NCBI GenBank assembly: GCA_050292235.1 | Contig: JBNKLG010000001.1 | Coordinates: 62,001 to 126,000, forward strand | Direction: 5' to 3' | DNA length: 64,000 bases | Source: JBNKLG01 sp050292235 | GTDB lineage: Bacteria > Pseudomonadota > Gammaproteobacteria > Chromatiales > Chromatiaceae | Part shown: positions 44,343 through 53,998 of the stretch, in pieces | Layout of the letters: each line of letters opens with the position of its first letter | Numbering within the stretch: the stretch's first letter is position 1 | Notes under the pieces: generated by a model | The model's input: the letters and a program-made list of their open reading frames with translations, nothing else | The model's database searches: none | Told to the model about the DNA's origin: nothing | Position numbers and translations under genes: made by a program

Positions 44343-47300
44343 ATGAGCACAAGTCTCCTGTCTAAACACCTTTCTGCCAGGGAAGAGTGTTCACCACTGG
44401 GTCTGTCTGTCTCTGAGGTGTTAGAGCTGATATCTGCTGGCCTTTTTAGCTGTCAGCTTAGTGGTGAACGGATGGTTGTCTTTTCCTGCATTTCAGCCAG
44501 GGTGGCGGAGGTGTTTGGCCTTCTGCCGGAAGAGGTAAAAGGGGATGCTGGGTTGCTGATAGACCGGATAGATCCCGCCGATATTGATCTCTTCTTTTCC
44601 TCAGCCAGGGTGTCGGCAAAGACTCTGTCACTCTGGCATTCGGAGTTCCGGATTAGGTCGCCAAAAAGAGAAGAGACCTGGGTCGAGTGGCGGGCCAAAC
44701 CGGAACTACGGGGCAAAGATCTGTTCTGGCGTGGCATTCTGGTTGAGATCACTGAGCGCAAGCAGGTTGAGCGGGAGCTGAGGCGGCTTCGGCGCGCTAT
44801 CGATGTCTCTGCCGATGGCATTGAGATCATGGACGATCATCTCCGTTTTATCGATGTCAATCAGGCTGCGTGTCAGACACTGGGATACCGTCGGGAAGAG
44901 CTATTGGGCATGAGCCCTCTGGACTTAGATCCAGATACTACCCCTGAGCATCTGGAACAGTATAAAACCGCTGCCAGCAAAAGCCAGTTTGTTTTGGAAA
45001 CCTATCATCAGTGTAAAGATGGCAGCACCTTCCCGGTAGAGGTTATTGGCAATGTCTTTGAGGATGAAGGAAAGCAATACGGCATCGCCATTGTGCGTGA
45101 TATCCGTGAGCGCAAGAAAGCGGAACAGGTACAGGCACGAAATGAACAGGCCTTTCGAAGTTTGGCCGAAAGTTCACCGGACTACATCATGCGTTACGAT
45201 CGGGAACACCGGATCAGATACCTTAACGATAAGTTGGTTCGTGAACTTCAGTTGACCAGTGCCGAAGAGGTGATCGGGCGGCAGCCTATTGAGATCTGGT
45301 CAGATGGGCGTTTTCTGATGATTGATGAAGCGGTAGAAGAGGCGATAGCAAAGGCCGAGGAGGTCAGCATCGAATTTACCGTTTTAGAGAATGATCGCAG
45401 CATCGGTTTTCGTCAAATTCTGGTGGTGCCCGAGTGTGGTGCCGAGGGGGATATCATCGGCGCTCTAGCTTTTGGTCGGGACATTACGGCCATTCGCGAG
45501 CCTGAGCGTCGCTTAAGAGACATCGTCGACAATCTGCCAGGGCTTGCTTACAGCTACCGAGTCGATGCCGATGGCCAGCCCAGTTTTCCCTTTATCAGCT
45601 CGGGCATCGAAACGTTGTACGGTATTGAGCCGAAACAGGTCACAGGTGACTGGACATTGCTGCATGATATGGCCCATCCAGAAGATCGCGCTCGCATCGA
45701 AGAGACAATCGCCGAGTCGGCGCGGACCCTGTCCACCCACCATGTGGAGTTTCGTGTTTGCCGGCCAGGAGATTCGGATCGCTGGATTGAAGCCCGTTCA
45801 GTACCCGAGCGTCACCCCGATGGCAGTATTGTGTGGACAGGTGTGATGTTGGATATCACTGATCGCAAACAGGCCGAGCGGGAAATGCAGCGATTCCGTC
45901 TGGCCATGGACGCCAGTTCGGATGCCATCTATATCATCGATATTGAATCAGAACGCAATCCTTTAATCGATGTCAATCATGCTGCCTGCCGTATGCTGGG
46001 TTACTCCCAGGATGAGCTGCAAGGCATGACGCCCTTGGAGATCAATCCCGATTTGACGCCAGCAGATCTGAAGCGTCAGACGGCAACCCAACGGGTCGGG
46101 ATGAGAGAGGTGTTTGAGACGCGTCACCGGACCAAAGAGGGGCGCCTTATACCCGTGGAGATCGTAGCCAACGTCTTTGAGGAGGAGAGGAAGCGCTACT
46201 CCATCGCTATCGTGCGTGATATCAGTGAGCGCAAAAAAGCTGAACAGGCCTTGGCACAAAGCGAACAGCTTTTTCGCAGTCTGGTGGAAAATCTGCCGGA
46301 TATCGTGACACGTTACGATGTACAGTGCCGTCGTACTTTTGTGAGTTCTGCCTTTGAAGCTGTAACGGGCGTGCCGGCCCGTGAGATTCTTGGCAAAACG
46401 CCTGAAGAACGCTGGTCTGTACTCATTGGCCAAAGGAAGGCGGAAGTTTTTCAGAATCACCTGTTAGAAGTAATGGCAGGACGGCAGCAGAAGGAGTGGG
46501 AGCTCTCTTGGGTCACTGCCGAAGGCAAACCAGCTATTTTTGAGTTTCGTGCCGTACCGGAGTTCGGGTCTGATGGCGAAGTGGTCGGGGTGCTGAGCGT
46601 ATCCCGAGATGTCAGCGCCAAGAGGGCGATGGAGCGGCAACTGCGCATGGCCGCCAGTGTCTTCGAAGCTGCTCAGGAGGGGATTCTCATCACCGATCCC
46701 GAGGGCTGTATCCTTGATATCAATCCTGCCTTCAGTCGCATCAGCGGTTATGAGCGCAAAGCGGTTTTGGGTAAGCCCCCAAGTCTGCTTGCTTCAGGAT
46801 TTCATGACCAGGTGTTCTTTGAAAAGATGTGGTCTTGTTTATTGGAAAAGGGGTGCTGGGAGGGGGAGATCATCAACCGTCGTAAAAACGGGGAGATTTT
46901 TACCGAGCGCTTGGATATTGTGGCTGTACAGGATGATGCAGGGGTGCTGCAGCACTATATTGGCATCTTTTCAGATATTACCCAGCTTAAACGACATCAG
47001 CAGCAGTTGGAGCACATGGCTCATCATGATGCCCTGACCGGCCTGCCAAACCGGGCGTTGCTGGCAAGTCGCCTCTCTCAGGCCATGAATCAAGCGTTGC
47101 ATAACAAAAAGATGTTGGCTGTTCTCTATATGGATCTGGACGGTTTCAAGCCGATCAACGATAACTATGGCCATGAGTTGGGTGACCGGGTACTGATCGA
47201 AATCGGCCAGCGCTTACTCAGAATATTACGTGCTGAGGATACGGTGGCCCGTATTGGTGGTGATGAGTTTGTTGCACTCTTATCGGATGTCAGTGATGTC

Positions 47301-48326
47301 CGAGAGTGTGAGGCCACTGCCCGGCATTTGCTCGATACCATCACCCAGCCCATAGAGATAGATGGGCACAAGCATACCCTCTCCGCCTCCGTTGGCATCA
47401 GTCGCTATCCTCAGGATCATACTGACGATGCCGATATTCTGCTCCGCTACGCGGATCAGGCGATGTACATGGCCAAGGCCGGCGGCCGTAATCAGTTCCT
47501 GTTCCACGGAACGGATATGCGTGGCAATGTGCTGAACGATAACCAGATGATCTATGACTTGCGCCAAGCGTTGGAAGAGGATCAGATCTCGGTCTATTAC
47601 CAGCCTATTATTGAGATGGCCACAGGGCGGGTGATCAAGGCTGAGGCACTGGTACGCTGGCTTCATCCCCAACAGGGTCTGATTCCACCATCAGTCTTCA
47701 TTCCGGTGGCAGAGAATGCGGGTCTGATTCATGCGATCGGTGAACTGGTTTTTGAGCGGGCAGCGGGCGTGGCTCAGGTCTGGGAAGAACGATCGAAACT
47801 GGCCCTGGAGGAGCATGTCCGTATCAGCATCAATCGCTCGCCGCGCCAGTTCTATCACCGGGATGGGATTGCCCCCTGGTTGCAGTACCTGATGAAAGAG
47901 GGGATTCCTGGCCATCTGGTGACGGTAGAGATTACCGAAGGGCTGTTGCTGGATGATTGCCCGGAAGTCCTGGAGCAGTTGCAACAGATGCGTGCTATGG
48001 GTATTACGATCTCCATGGACGACTTCGGGACCGGCTATTCGGCGCTTTCTTACCTGAAAAAGTTTGAGATTGACTATCTCAAAATCGACCGTTCATTTAT
48101 CTCGGGTATCACTGAGGATACCAATGACCGGGCCATTGTAGAGGCCATCATCGTCATGGCCAAACGCCTGGGCATCAAGCTGGTGGCAGAGGGGGTCGAA
48201 ACCCAGGGACAGGCCGATCTGCTGGCAGCGGTGGGTTGTGACATGGCACAAGGCTATTATTATGCCAAGCCTATGCCGGAAGCCGATTTTCTGGCTCTGG
48301 TTTTGGGCGGTGAGGGGAATGCTTAA
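44343..48326 (+). CDS. Multi-PAS diguanylate cyclase/phosphodiesterase
   Basis: A 1327-aa cytosolic c-di-GMP signalling protein. Seen: about seven PAS/PAC units before residue 900 (repeated PAC ends such as AIVRDISERKKAEQ and LDITDRKQAERE), then GGDEF at 972-976 with an inhibitory RxxD site (RAED) five residues upstream. The EAL domain starts at E1101 (AEALVRW) with VEITEG, SMDDFGTGYS, KIDRSFI and VAEGVET. Both catalytic sets look complete, so it could make and degrade c-di-GMP. No TM helix was seen. PAS units 2-3 and 5-6 are close copies of each other. Its stop overlaps that of convergent lipA. PAS ligands are unknown. Confidence 0.93.
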   Translation: MSTSLLSKHLSAREECSPLGLSVSEVLELISAGLFSCQLSGERMVVFSCISARVAEVFGLLPEEVKGDAGLLIDRIDPADIDLFFSSARVSAKTLSLWHSEFRIRSPKREETWVEWRAKPELRGKDLFWRGILVEITERKQVERELRRLRRAIDVSADGIEIMDDHLRFIDVNQAACQTLGYRREELLGMSPLDLDPDTTPEHLEQYKTAASKSQFVLETYHQCKDGSTFPVEVIGNVFEDEGKQYGIAIVRDIRERKKAEQVQARNEQAFRSLAESSPDYIMRYDREHRIRYLNDKLVRELQLTSAEEVIGRQPIEIWSDGRFLMIDEAVEEAIAKAEEVSIEFTVLENDRSIGFRQILVVPECGAEGDIIGALAFGRDITAIREPERRLRDIVDNLPGLAYSYRVDADGQPSFPFISSGIETLYGIEPKQVTGDWTLLHDMAHPEDRARIEETIAESARTLSTHHVEFRVCRPGDSDRWIEARSVPERHPDGSIVWTGVMLDITDRKQAEREMQRFRLAMDASSDAIYIIDIESERNPLIDVNHAACRMLGYSQDELQGMTPLEINPDLTPADLKRQTATQRVGMREVFETRHRTKEGRLIPVEIVANVFEEERKRYSIAIVRDISERKKAEQALAQSEQLFRSLVENLPDIVTRYDVQCRRTFVSSAFEAVTGVPAREILGKTPEERWSVLIGQRKAEVFQNHLLEVMAGRQQKEWELSWVTAEGKPAIFEFRAVPEFGSDGEVVGVLSVSRDVSAKRAMERQLRMAASVFEAAQEGILITDPEGCILDINPAFSRISGYERKAVLGKPPSLLASGFHDQVFFEKMWSCLLEKGCWEGEIINRRKNGEIFTERLDIVAVQDDAGVLQHYIGIFSDITQLKRHQQQLEHMAHHDALTGLPNRALLASRLSQAMNQALHNKKMLAVLYMDLDGFKPINDNYGHELGDRVLIEIGQRLLRILRAEDTVARIGGDEFVALLSDVSDVRECEATARHLLDTITQPIEIDGHKHTLSASVGISRYPQDHTDDADILLRYADQAMYMAKAGGRNQFLFHGTDMRGNVLNDNQMIYDLRQALEEDQISVYYQPIIEMATGRVIKAEALVRWLHPQQGLIPPSVFIPVAENAGLIHAIGELVFERAAGVAQVWEERSKLALEEHVRISINRSPRQFYHRDGIAPWLQYLMKEGIPGHLVTVEITEGLLLDDCPEVLEQLQQMRAMGITISMDDFGTGYSALSYLKKFEIDYLKIDRSFISGITEDTNDRAIVEAIIVMAKRLGIKLVAEGVETQGQADLLAAVGCDMAQGYYYAKPMPEADFLALVLGGEGNA

Positions 48327-49288
48327 AAAGTCCCTTCTGCCTGACGGTCGGCGTGGTAAGAGGAGCGTACAAGAGGGGCACTGGCTATCTTGGTAAAGCC
48401 CAGGCTCCTGGCCAGCTCAGCCAGTTCTTCAAACTCCGCTGGTTCCAGGTAGCGATCTACGGACAGGTGGTTTCGTGAGGGCTGCAGGTATTGGCCCAGG
48501 GTGAGCATCTCGCAGTCATGGGCACGCAGGTCTTCAAGCACGGCCTCAATCTCCGCCCTCTGCTCCCCCAGCCCGAGCATTAACCCGGATTTGGTGGGCA
48601 CCTGAGGATGCTGCTGACGGAATCGGCGCAGCAGGTCGAGGGAGCCCTGATAATCGGCGCCGGGTCGGCAGGCAGGGTAGAGTCGCGGCACCGTCTCCAG
48701 ATTGTGGTTGAAGACATCCGGTGGCCAGGCATTGAATTGGGTCAGGGCTAACTCTACCCGGCCGCGAAAATCCGGGGTCAGGATCTCGATCTGTAGCTTG
48801 GGGCACTGATTGCGCAGTGCCTGGATGCAGTGGGCAAAGTGCGCAGCACCGCCATCGCGCAGGTCGTCTCGGTTGACCGAGGTGATCACCAGATAGTCCA
48901 GTCCCATTTCTGCCACTGCAGAGGCTAGCTGTTCCGGCTCCTGCTCATCGGGTGGCAGGGGCTTGCCATGGGCGACATCGCAGAAGGGGCAGCGGCGGGT
49001 GCAGCGGTCGCCAAGGATCATGAAGGTAGCCGTGCCTTGGCTGAAGCATTCGCCCAGGTTGGGGCACTGGGCCTCTTCGCAGACAGAGCTGAGCCCCCGG
49101 AGGCGCAGGATCTGCTGGATACGTTTCACCCCAGGCCCACTGGGGGCACGGGCGCGAATCCAGTGCGGTTTGCGCTGTATCTGGTCGTTACCGGTTACTT
49201 TGACAGGGATGCGGGCCAGTTTGTCGGCACCACGCTGATGAGTCTCTGTCTGGGTGCGTGACGGGGGCTGAAAGTTTTCTTCACTCAT
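48323..49288 (-). CDS. lipA: Lipoyl synthase
   Basis: Radical SAM enzyme that inserts two sulfurs into octanoyl-lysine to form lipoyl groups on AceF and other carrier proteins. Seen: auxiliary cluster motif CEEAQCPNLGEC, SAM cluster motif CTRRCPFC, ITSVNRDDLRDGG, NHNLETVPRLYP, and the C-terminal RSSYHAD serine ligand motif. The ATG at 49288 gives 321 aa, the same as E. coli LipA; the longer frame upstream is inside lipB. Its start overlaps the lipB stop by 8 nt. It is the last gene of the elongation-lipoate run. Confidence 0.97.
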   Translation of the reverse strand: MSEENFQPPSRTQTETHQRGADKLARIPVKVTGNDQIQRKPHWIRARAPSGPGVKRIQQILRLRGLSSVCEEAQCPNLGECFSQGTATFMILGDRCTRRCPFCDVAHGKPLPPDEQEPEQLASAVAEMGLDYLVITSVNRDDLRDGGAAHFAHCIQALRNQCPKLQIEILTPDFRGRVELALTQFNAWPPDVFNHNLETVPRLYPACRPGADYQGSLDLLRRFRQQHPQVPTKSGLMLGLGEQRAEIEAVLEDLRAHDCEMLTLGQYLQPSRNHLSVDRYLEPAEFEELAELARSLGFTKIASAPLVRSSYHADRQAEGTF

Positions 49289-49934
49289 GGCCTGGCGTTT
49301 TGTTAGGTTCAATGACGGCAGTGTATCCCAATTGTTGGCAAAGGCAGTTCGTGAGTCGGGTCTCGATCTCTGCCATAGGCGTCGTATCGCCAAGCTGTTC
49401 CAGACTGGTCATGGCCAGGTCGGGATAGCCACAGGGGTTGATGCGTTCAAAGGGTGTCAGGTCTGGCGATACGTTGAGGCTGATGCCGTGGTAACAGCAG
49501 CTGTGGCGGATGCGCAGACCGATGGAGCCGATTTTGGCCCCTGCCACATAGACACCGGGGGCGGCGGAGCGGGTTTCTGCCTCGATGCCAAGAGAGGCCA
49601 GCAGCTCGATCAGCGCCAGCTCCAGGCGCTGTATCAGCGATTTGACCCCCAGACCGATAACCCGGAGATTCAGCAAGGGGTAGGCCACCAGCTGGCCGGG
49701 GCCATGATAGGTGACCTGGCCACCCCGATCGGTTTGAATGACGGGGATATCGCCAGGACAGATCAGGTGTCTGGGGCGACCGGCCTGGCCTTGGGTAAAG
49801 ACCGGCGGATGCTCCATCAGCCAGAGTTCACTGGGGGTTTCCGGGGTACGCTGTTGGGTGAAATCGCGCATGGCGATCCAGATTGGCAGATAGGGCTGCA
49901 GGCCAAGATGGTGAACCAATAGCGGCGTGGTCAC
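49281..49934 (-). CDS. lipB: Octanoyltransferase LipB
   Basis: Moves octanoate from acyl carrier protein to lipoyl domains, before LipA. Seen: LWLMEHPPVFTQGQAG, QTDRGGQVTYHGPGQLVAYPL, GAKIGSIGLRIRHSCCYHG with the catalytic Lys, and INPCGYPDLAMTS with the catalytic Cys. The length of 217 aa is typical. It overlaps ybeD by 4 nt (ATGA) and lipA by 8 nt, so the three are probably translationally coupled. Substrates in this cell include the AceF encoded at 31.8-33.4 kb. Confidence 0.97.
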   Translation of the reverse strand: MTTPLLVHHLGLQPYLPIWIAMRDFTQQRTPETPSELWLMEHPPVFTQGQAGRPRHLICPGDIPVIQTDRGGQVTYHGPGQLVAYPLLNLRVIGLGVKSLIQRLELALIELLASLGIEAETRSAAPGVYVAGAKIGSIGLRIRHSCCYHGISLNVSPDLTPFERINPCGYPDLAMTSLEQLGDTTPMAEIETRLTNCLCQQLGYTAVIEPNKTPGHE

Positions 49935-50194
49935 AGGGCCATGAGGATCTGTTGGTGAGCGGAAAGATCCTGATAAAGGGCATCCATTTGTGCCCGGCTC
50001 TGGGCATGCACCCGTACCGATACCGACAGATATTTACCCCCTCGACTGGGACGGCAGCGCACGGCACCTTCGCCCAGCTCGGGTACGTGCTGGTTGACGA
50101 TGGCGACCACGGTGGCCTCGAACTCCTCTGTGGCCAGACCCATGGCCTTGATGGTCAGCTCACAGGGGAACTTCAACAGGGACTCTTCGCTCAT
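49931..50194 (-). CDS. ybeD: YbeD/DUF493 family protein
   Basis: An 87-aa protein of the DUF493 family, with a small ACT-like fold and no firm function. Seen: LLKFPCELTIKAMGLATEEFE, PSRGGKYLSVSVRVHAQSRAQMDALYQDL. It sits between dat and lipB with 4-nt overlaps on both sides, the standard gammaproteobacterial placement. The family's conserved link with lipB suggests a role near lipoate or envelope metabolism, but that is guilt by association only. Confidence 0.93.
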   Translation of the reverse strand: MSEESLLKFPCELTIKAMGLATEEFEATVVAIVNQHVPELGEGAVRCRPSRGGKYLSVSVRVHAQSRAQMDALYQDLSAHQQILMAL

Positions 50195-51069
50195 GGGATC
50201 AAACCTTGCCGCAGTTGTTGTTTCAGTTGCTGATAGGCTTGGGTTATCGCCTGCCAGCGGGGGCCGGGCTGGCCATTGCCCACGGTTTTGCCATCCAGCT
50301 GGGTCACCGCCATGATCTCCTTGGTGGAGCTGGTCAGCCAGACCTCCTCTGCATTTTGAAGTTGCGTCAGGCTGATAGACTCCTCCGCCACACGCCAGCC
50401 AACCTCAGTGGCCAGCTCCAACACCAGATCGCGGGTGATGCCTGGAAGCAGCAGGTTGCTTTTGGGCGGGGTCAGCAGGCGCCCTTGCTCAATGATAAAG
50501 AGATTGCTGACAGCACCTTCCAGGGCCAGGCCCTCACGCACCAGGATGGCCTCCACTGCCCCTTGATCCAAAGCGGCTTTCTTTAGCAATACATTGGGCA
50601 AGAGAGTAATCGCTTTGATGTGGCAGAGGGCCCAGCGGATGTCGTCCAGAGTAATGGCGGAGATCCCTTGGGCCTGTTGCGCCGGATCGGGCGTCGGGAT
50701 GGAGTTGGCCATGGCAAAGCAGGTGGGTCGGATGTCGGCCGGAATGGCGTGATCCCGGTTGGCACCGGCTCCACGGGTGATTTGCAGGTAGACGGCTTGA
50801 TCATCGACACCTGCGTTTTGGCCTGGGGCGAGCAGTTTTTCCAGGATCTGCTGCCATGCCGTGGCATCCATGGGTGGGTTGATACCGATGCTGCGCAGGC
50901 TGTTGTCCAACCGCTGCAGGTGTTGTTCCATACGGAACAGATGCCCACCATAAGCGGGGATAACCTCATAGACCCCATCGCCAAACAGAAAGCCACGATC
51001 CAGTACCGAGACCTTGGCCTTGTTGAGCGGAAGGTAGTCGCCGTTGAGATAGACCAGGGGGGCGTTCAT
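50191..51069 (-). CDS. dat: D-amino acid aminotransferase (class IV PLP)
   Basis: PLP enzyme of the BCAT/Dat fold. It interconverts D-alanine and 2-oxoglutarate with pyruvate and D-glutamate, feeding peptidoglycan. Seen: VLDRGFLFGDGVYEV, the PLP lysine K152 in CHIKAITLLPNVL, E184 in LEGAVSNLFI, and LPGITRDLVLELA. The 292 aa are typical. Position between dacA and ybeD is the usual one for dat in this operon, which favours D-amino acid over branched-chain specificity. 4-nt overlap with ybeD, directly abutting dacA. Confidence 0.88.
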   Translation of the reverse strand: MNAPLVYLNGDYLPLNKAKVSVLDRGFLFGDGVYEVIPAYGGHLFRMEQHLQRLDNSLRSIGINPPMDATAWQQILEKLLAPGQNAGVDDQAVYLQITRGAGANRDHAIPADIRPTCFAMANSIPTPDPAQQAQGISAITLDDIRWALCHIKAITLLPNVLLKKAALDQGAVEAILVREGLALEGAVSNLFIIEQGRLLTPPKSNLLLPGITRDLVLELATEVGWRVAEESISLTQLQNAEEVWLTSSTKEIMAVTQLDGKTVGNGQPGPRWQAITQAYQQLKQQLRQGLIP

Positions 51070-52209
51070 CTAGTCCCACCAGAGCTTAATAGCATCATAG
51101 GAGCGAGAGAAAAAGCCGCCACGGGGGATCTCGTTCATCAGGATCACCGGGATGCTCTTGATGACATTGCCCTCCAGGTCGAGATCGATCCGGCCGATGA
51201 CCTGCTGCTTGTGTAAGGGGGCATCCAACCGCTCCGGTAGTTTCAGAATGGGACGGAGCTTCTTGTATTGAAGCCGTGGGAGCGTCAACCACAGCTCCTG
51301 ATTAACGCCAAGGATGGCCTGGGCGCCGTTGCCATACCAGACCTTTCGTTGGGCAACAGTCTGCCCTGGGGTGTAGAGCTTGCGGGTTTCAAAGTAGCGA
51401 AAGCCGTAATTGATCAGATCCGCGCTGATGTTCTCACGCGCTTTGCTCGAGGTGGTGCCCAGAACGACCGAGATGAGGCGGCTGTTCTCCCGCTTGGCTG
51501 AAGCCACCAGGCAAAAACCCGCAGCATTGGTATGGCCGGTCTTGACTCCATCGAAACCATCGTCGCGCAGTAGCAGGTGGTTGCGATTTTTTTGGGTGAT
51601 GTTGTTGTAGGTAAAACTGTGCTCACCAAAATAGCGGTAGTATCGGGGAAAGTCACGGATCAGGGCGTGGGTCAGTCGGGCGATATCGCGGGCCGTGGTG
51701 TAATGGCCTGGATCGGGCAGACCGGTCGGGTTCATGAAATGGCTGTTTTTCATGCCCAGCCGGACCGCCTCAGTATTCATTTTGCTGGCAAAGTCATCAA
51801 TGCTGCCCGCGACCTTTTCCGCCAGGGCCACTGCGGCATCGTTGCCGGACTGGATGACCATGCCGCGAATCAGCTCTTCGATGCTGACCTGGGTGTTCAG
51901 CTCAAGAAACATTCGCGAGCCGCCCATCTGCCTTGCCTTATTGCTCACAGTAACGTGATCGCTCAGGCTGAGACGCCCTGCCTTAAGCTCTTTGAATACC
52001 AGATAGGCGGTCATGATTTTGGTAATGCTGGCGGGTGGCAGCGGGGCGTCTGCCTGCTTTTCCGCCAAAACATTGCCACTGTCAAAATCGATCAGCAGGT
52101 AGCCTTTGGCCGCAATATTGGGCGGTGTCTCGGCCTGGGCCATGAGTACCCAGGTAAAACCGATGAGGAGGAGCAGGATTCGCGTTGAAAAAAGGTTTCG
52201 GATATCCAT
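51070..52209 (-). CDS. dacA: D-alanyl-D-alanine carboxypeptidase (PBP5/6 family)
   Basis: Periplasmic enzyme that trims the terminal D-Ala of peptidoglycan stem peptides. Seen: signal peptide (to AQA-ETPP), active-site S61xxK64 (ASITK), S121-G-N123, K223-T-G, then a C-terminal beta domain and an amphipathic tail (FFSRSYDAIKLWWD) that anchors such enzymes to the inner membrane. The 379 aa are normal. It abuts dat with no gap and follows rlpA by 3 bp. Confidence 0.95.
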   Translation of the reverse strand: MDIRNLFSTRILLLLIGFTWVLMAQAETPPNIAAKGYLLIDFDSGNVLAEKQADAPLPPASITKIMTAYLVFKELKAGRLSLSDHVTVSNKARQMGGSRMFLELNTQVSIEELIRGMVIQSGNDAAVALAEKVAGSIDDFASKMNTEAVRLGMKNSHFMNPTGLPDPGHYTTARDIARLTHALIRDFPRYYRYFGEHSFTYNNITQKNRNHLLLRDDGFDGVKTGHTNAAGFCLVASAKRENSRLISVVLGTTSSKARENISADLINYGFRYFETRKLYTPGQTVAQRKVWYGNGAQAILGVNQELWLTLPRLQYKKLRPILKLPERLDAPLHKQQVIGRIDLDLEGNVIKSIPVILMNEIPRGGFFSRSYDAIKLWWD

Positions 52210-52212
52210 AAT

Positions 52213-52980
52213 TCAGTTGATGACGACGAAGCTGGATTTGCCCAGGGCGGCTAACCGGGCGGCCTGACGGTCGGTTTCATCGACATCCCGATAGGGGCCT
52301 GTCAGTACTTTGTAGAAGAGCACGCCTTCCTGCTCCTCTTGCCGCACCTGTACCGGATGGTCTAGCAGTTGGGTCAGCTCCTTTTTGAGCTGTTCGGCAT
52401 TACGCGGGTCGCCAAAGGCGCCAGCCTGTAGGTAGATCTCTCCCTTGATGGGGGCATAGGCGGGAATGGGTTGTTCAATCTCACCGGGTACGATGGCCCG
52501 GACCTCCACCAGGCCGGTGCCTTTGGCAATGATACCCACTTTGGCGGCAGCAGCCTTGGAGAGGTCGATGACCCGGTTGTCTTTAAACGGGCCACGGTCA
52601 TTGATGCGGACGACGGCGCTTTTGCCATTCTTCAGATTGGTGACCCGGACATAGCTGGGGATGGGCAGGCGGGTGTGGGCCGCCGTCATGGCGTACATAT
52701 TGTATTTTTCACCGTTACTGGTTTTTTCACCGTGAAAGTTGGGGCCATACCAACTGGCAATGCCACGCTCAACAAAACCGCGCTCGGTTTTTAGGGTGAC
52801 ATAGCGTATGCCTGATACGTTATAGCTGGGCGGGTTGCCTTTTCGGGTGCGTTCTTCAAGTCGGGGCACGGCATCTGGGGTTTTGGCCAAATCCCGGTCA
52901 TCAACCGGTACAGATAAACAGCCCGCCAGAGTGGCGGTGATCAGGAGCAGAAGCGGGGCTAAGATTCTACAGTTTGGCAT
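52213..52980 (-). CDS. rlpA: Septal ring lytic transglycosylase RlpA
   Basis: Outer-membrane lipoprotein that cleaves peptide-free (denuded) glycan strands in Pseudomonas. Seen: lipobox LAGC (C21), the double-psi beta-barrel with GIASWYGPNFHGEKTSNGE and the catalytic-type NDRGPF (D128), and a C-terminal SPOR domain (about 180-255) that binds denuded glycan. The 255 aa are shorter than E. coli RlpA (362) because the linker is short. It overlaps mltB by 14 nt and lies 3 bp before dacA. Confidence 0.94.
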   Translation of the reverse strand: MPNCRILAPLLLLITATLAGCLSVPVDDRDLAKTPDAVPRLEERTRKGNPPSYNVSGIRYVTLKTERGFVERGIASWYGPNFHGEKTSNGEKYNMYAMTAAHTRLPIPSYVRVTNLKNGKSAVVRINDRGPFKDNRVIDLSKAAAAKVGIIAKGTGLVEVRAIVPGEIEQPIPAYAPIKGEIYLQAGAFGDPRNAEQLKKELTQLLDHPVQVRQEEQEGVLFYKVLTGPYRDVDETDRQAARLAALGKSSFVVIN

Positions 52981-53998
52981 GGGGAAGACGCTGTTGGATT
53001 TCCTGGCTTAATTGAAAAACTGCCATGGCATAGAGGGGGCTGCGGTTATAACGACTGATGACATAAAAATTATGGAAACCAAGCCAAAAATCGTAATGGT
53101 CCCTGGAGACCTCAAAAGGCATCAAATAGACCAGAGCCTGATCCGGGATTTTTTCCAAAGGACGGATGCCTGTTTGCAGCAAGGTGGCGAGCTGATGATT
53201 GGGCTTGTCCTTGGGGCGGATCACCTCTTTTAGCAGTCGGCCATTCTCAGAAAAAAACAGGGGTCGGTGTTTTTTGGGGTCGATGCCAGCTACCTTAATG
53301 GCCACTTTCTCTCCTTTGTGCCACTGGTTTTTGGCGAAATAGTTGGCCACGCTGCCGATGATGTCGGCAGGGCTATTCCAGAGATCGATACGTCCATCTT
53401 TATCGAAGTCGATGGCAAAGTTGCGATAACTGCTGGAGATAAACTGAGGAGCACCCATGGCTCCGGCGTAGGAGCCCGTGACCTGGGTGGGATCAAACCC
53501 CGCACTCTTTGAGAGGAGAATGAAGTGTTTGAGTTCACTACGGAAAAACTCAGCCCGCTTGGGGTAATGAAAGCCCAGGGTGTATAAGGCATCCAGCACT
53601 CGGGTGTCACCGCTTCTACTGCCGTAGTAAGTCTCTACTCCAAGGATGGCAACGATGATGGAGGCGTCCACCCCAAACTCTTTTTCGGCCTTTGTCAGCA
53701 GATCCCGGTAGCTGGCCCAAAAGGCAATGCCAAGCTGAATCCGTTCCGGCCTGATGAAGATGGGCCGGTATTGGTACCAGGATTTTTTCTCGGCGCGGCT
53801 CTGCATACGGTCCAGGATGTCCTGACGGAATCGGGCCTGTTTCATCAAGGTTTTCACCTCGGTTTTATCCACAGAGGGCTCTTGGTCAAAGCTGTCGACA
53901 AAAGCCTGTACGGCAGGCGGCAAGGGGTCGGAGAATGCGGGCAGGGCAGTGCTGATCAGCAAGGTCAGTGCGGTGAGCTGGGCAAGGAGTCGAAACAT
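52967..53998 (-). CDS. mltB: Membrane-bound lytic murein transglycosylase B
   Basis: Lytic transglycosylase that cuts MurNAc-GlcNAc bonds with 1,6-anhydro formation. Seen: signal peptide (to AFS-DPL), catalytic glutamate E122 in ILGVETYYG, GSYAGAMGAPQFISSSY, DFDKDGRIDLWNSPADIIGSVANYF, and a final YNRSPLYAMAVFQLS. No lipobox Cys is present at the signal peptide end, unlike E. coli MltB, so this may be a soluble periplasmic form. The start shares one base with the rodA stop. Confidence 0.94.
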   Translation of the reverse strand: MFRLLAQLTALTLLISTALPAFSDPLPPAVQAFVDSFDQEPSVDKTEVKTLMKQARFRQDILDRMQSRAEKKSWYQYRPIFIRPERIQLGIAFWASYRDLLTKAEKEFGVDASIIVAILGVETYYGSRSGDTRVLDALYTLGFHYPKRAEFFRSELKHFILLSKSAGFDPTQVTGSYAGAMGAPQFISSSYRNFAIDFDKDGRIDLWNSPADIIGSVANYFAKNQWHKGEKVAIKVAGIDPKKHRPLFFSENGRLLKEVIRPKDKPNHQLATLLQTGIRPLEKIPDQALVYLMPFEVSRDHYDFWLGFHNFYVISRYNRSPLYAMAVFQLSQEIQQRLPHAKL

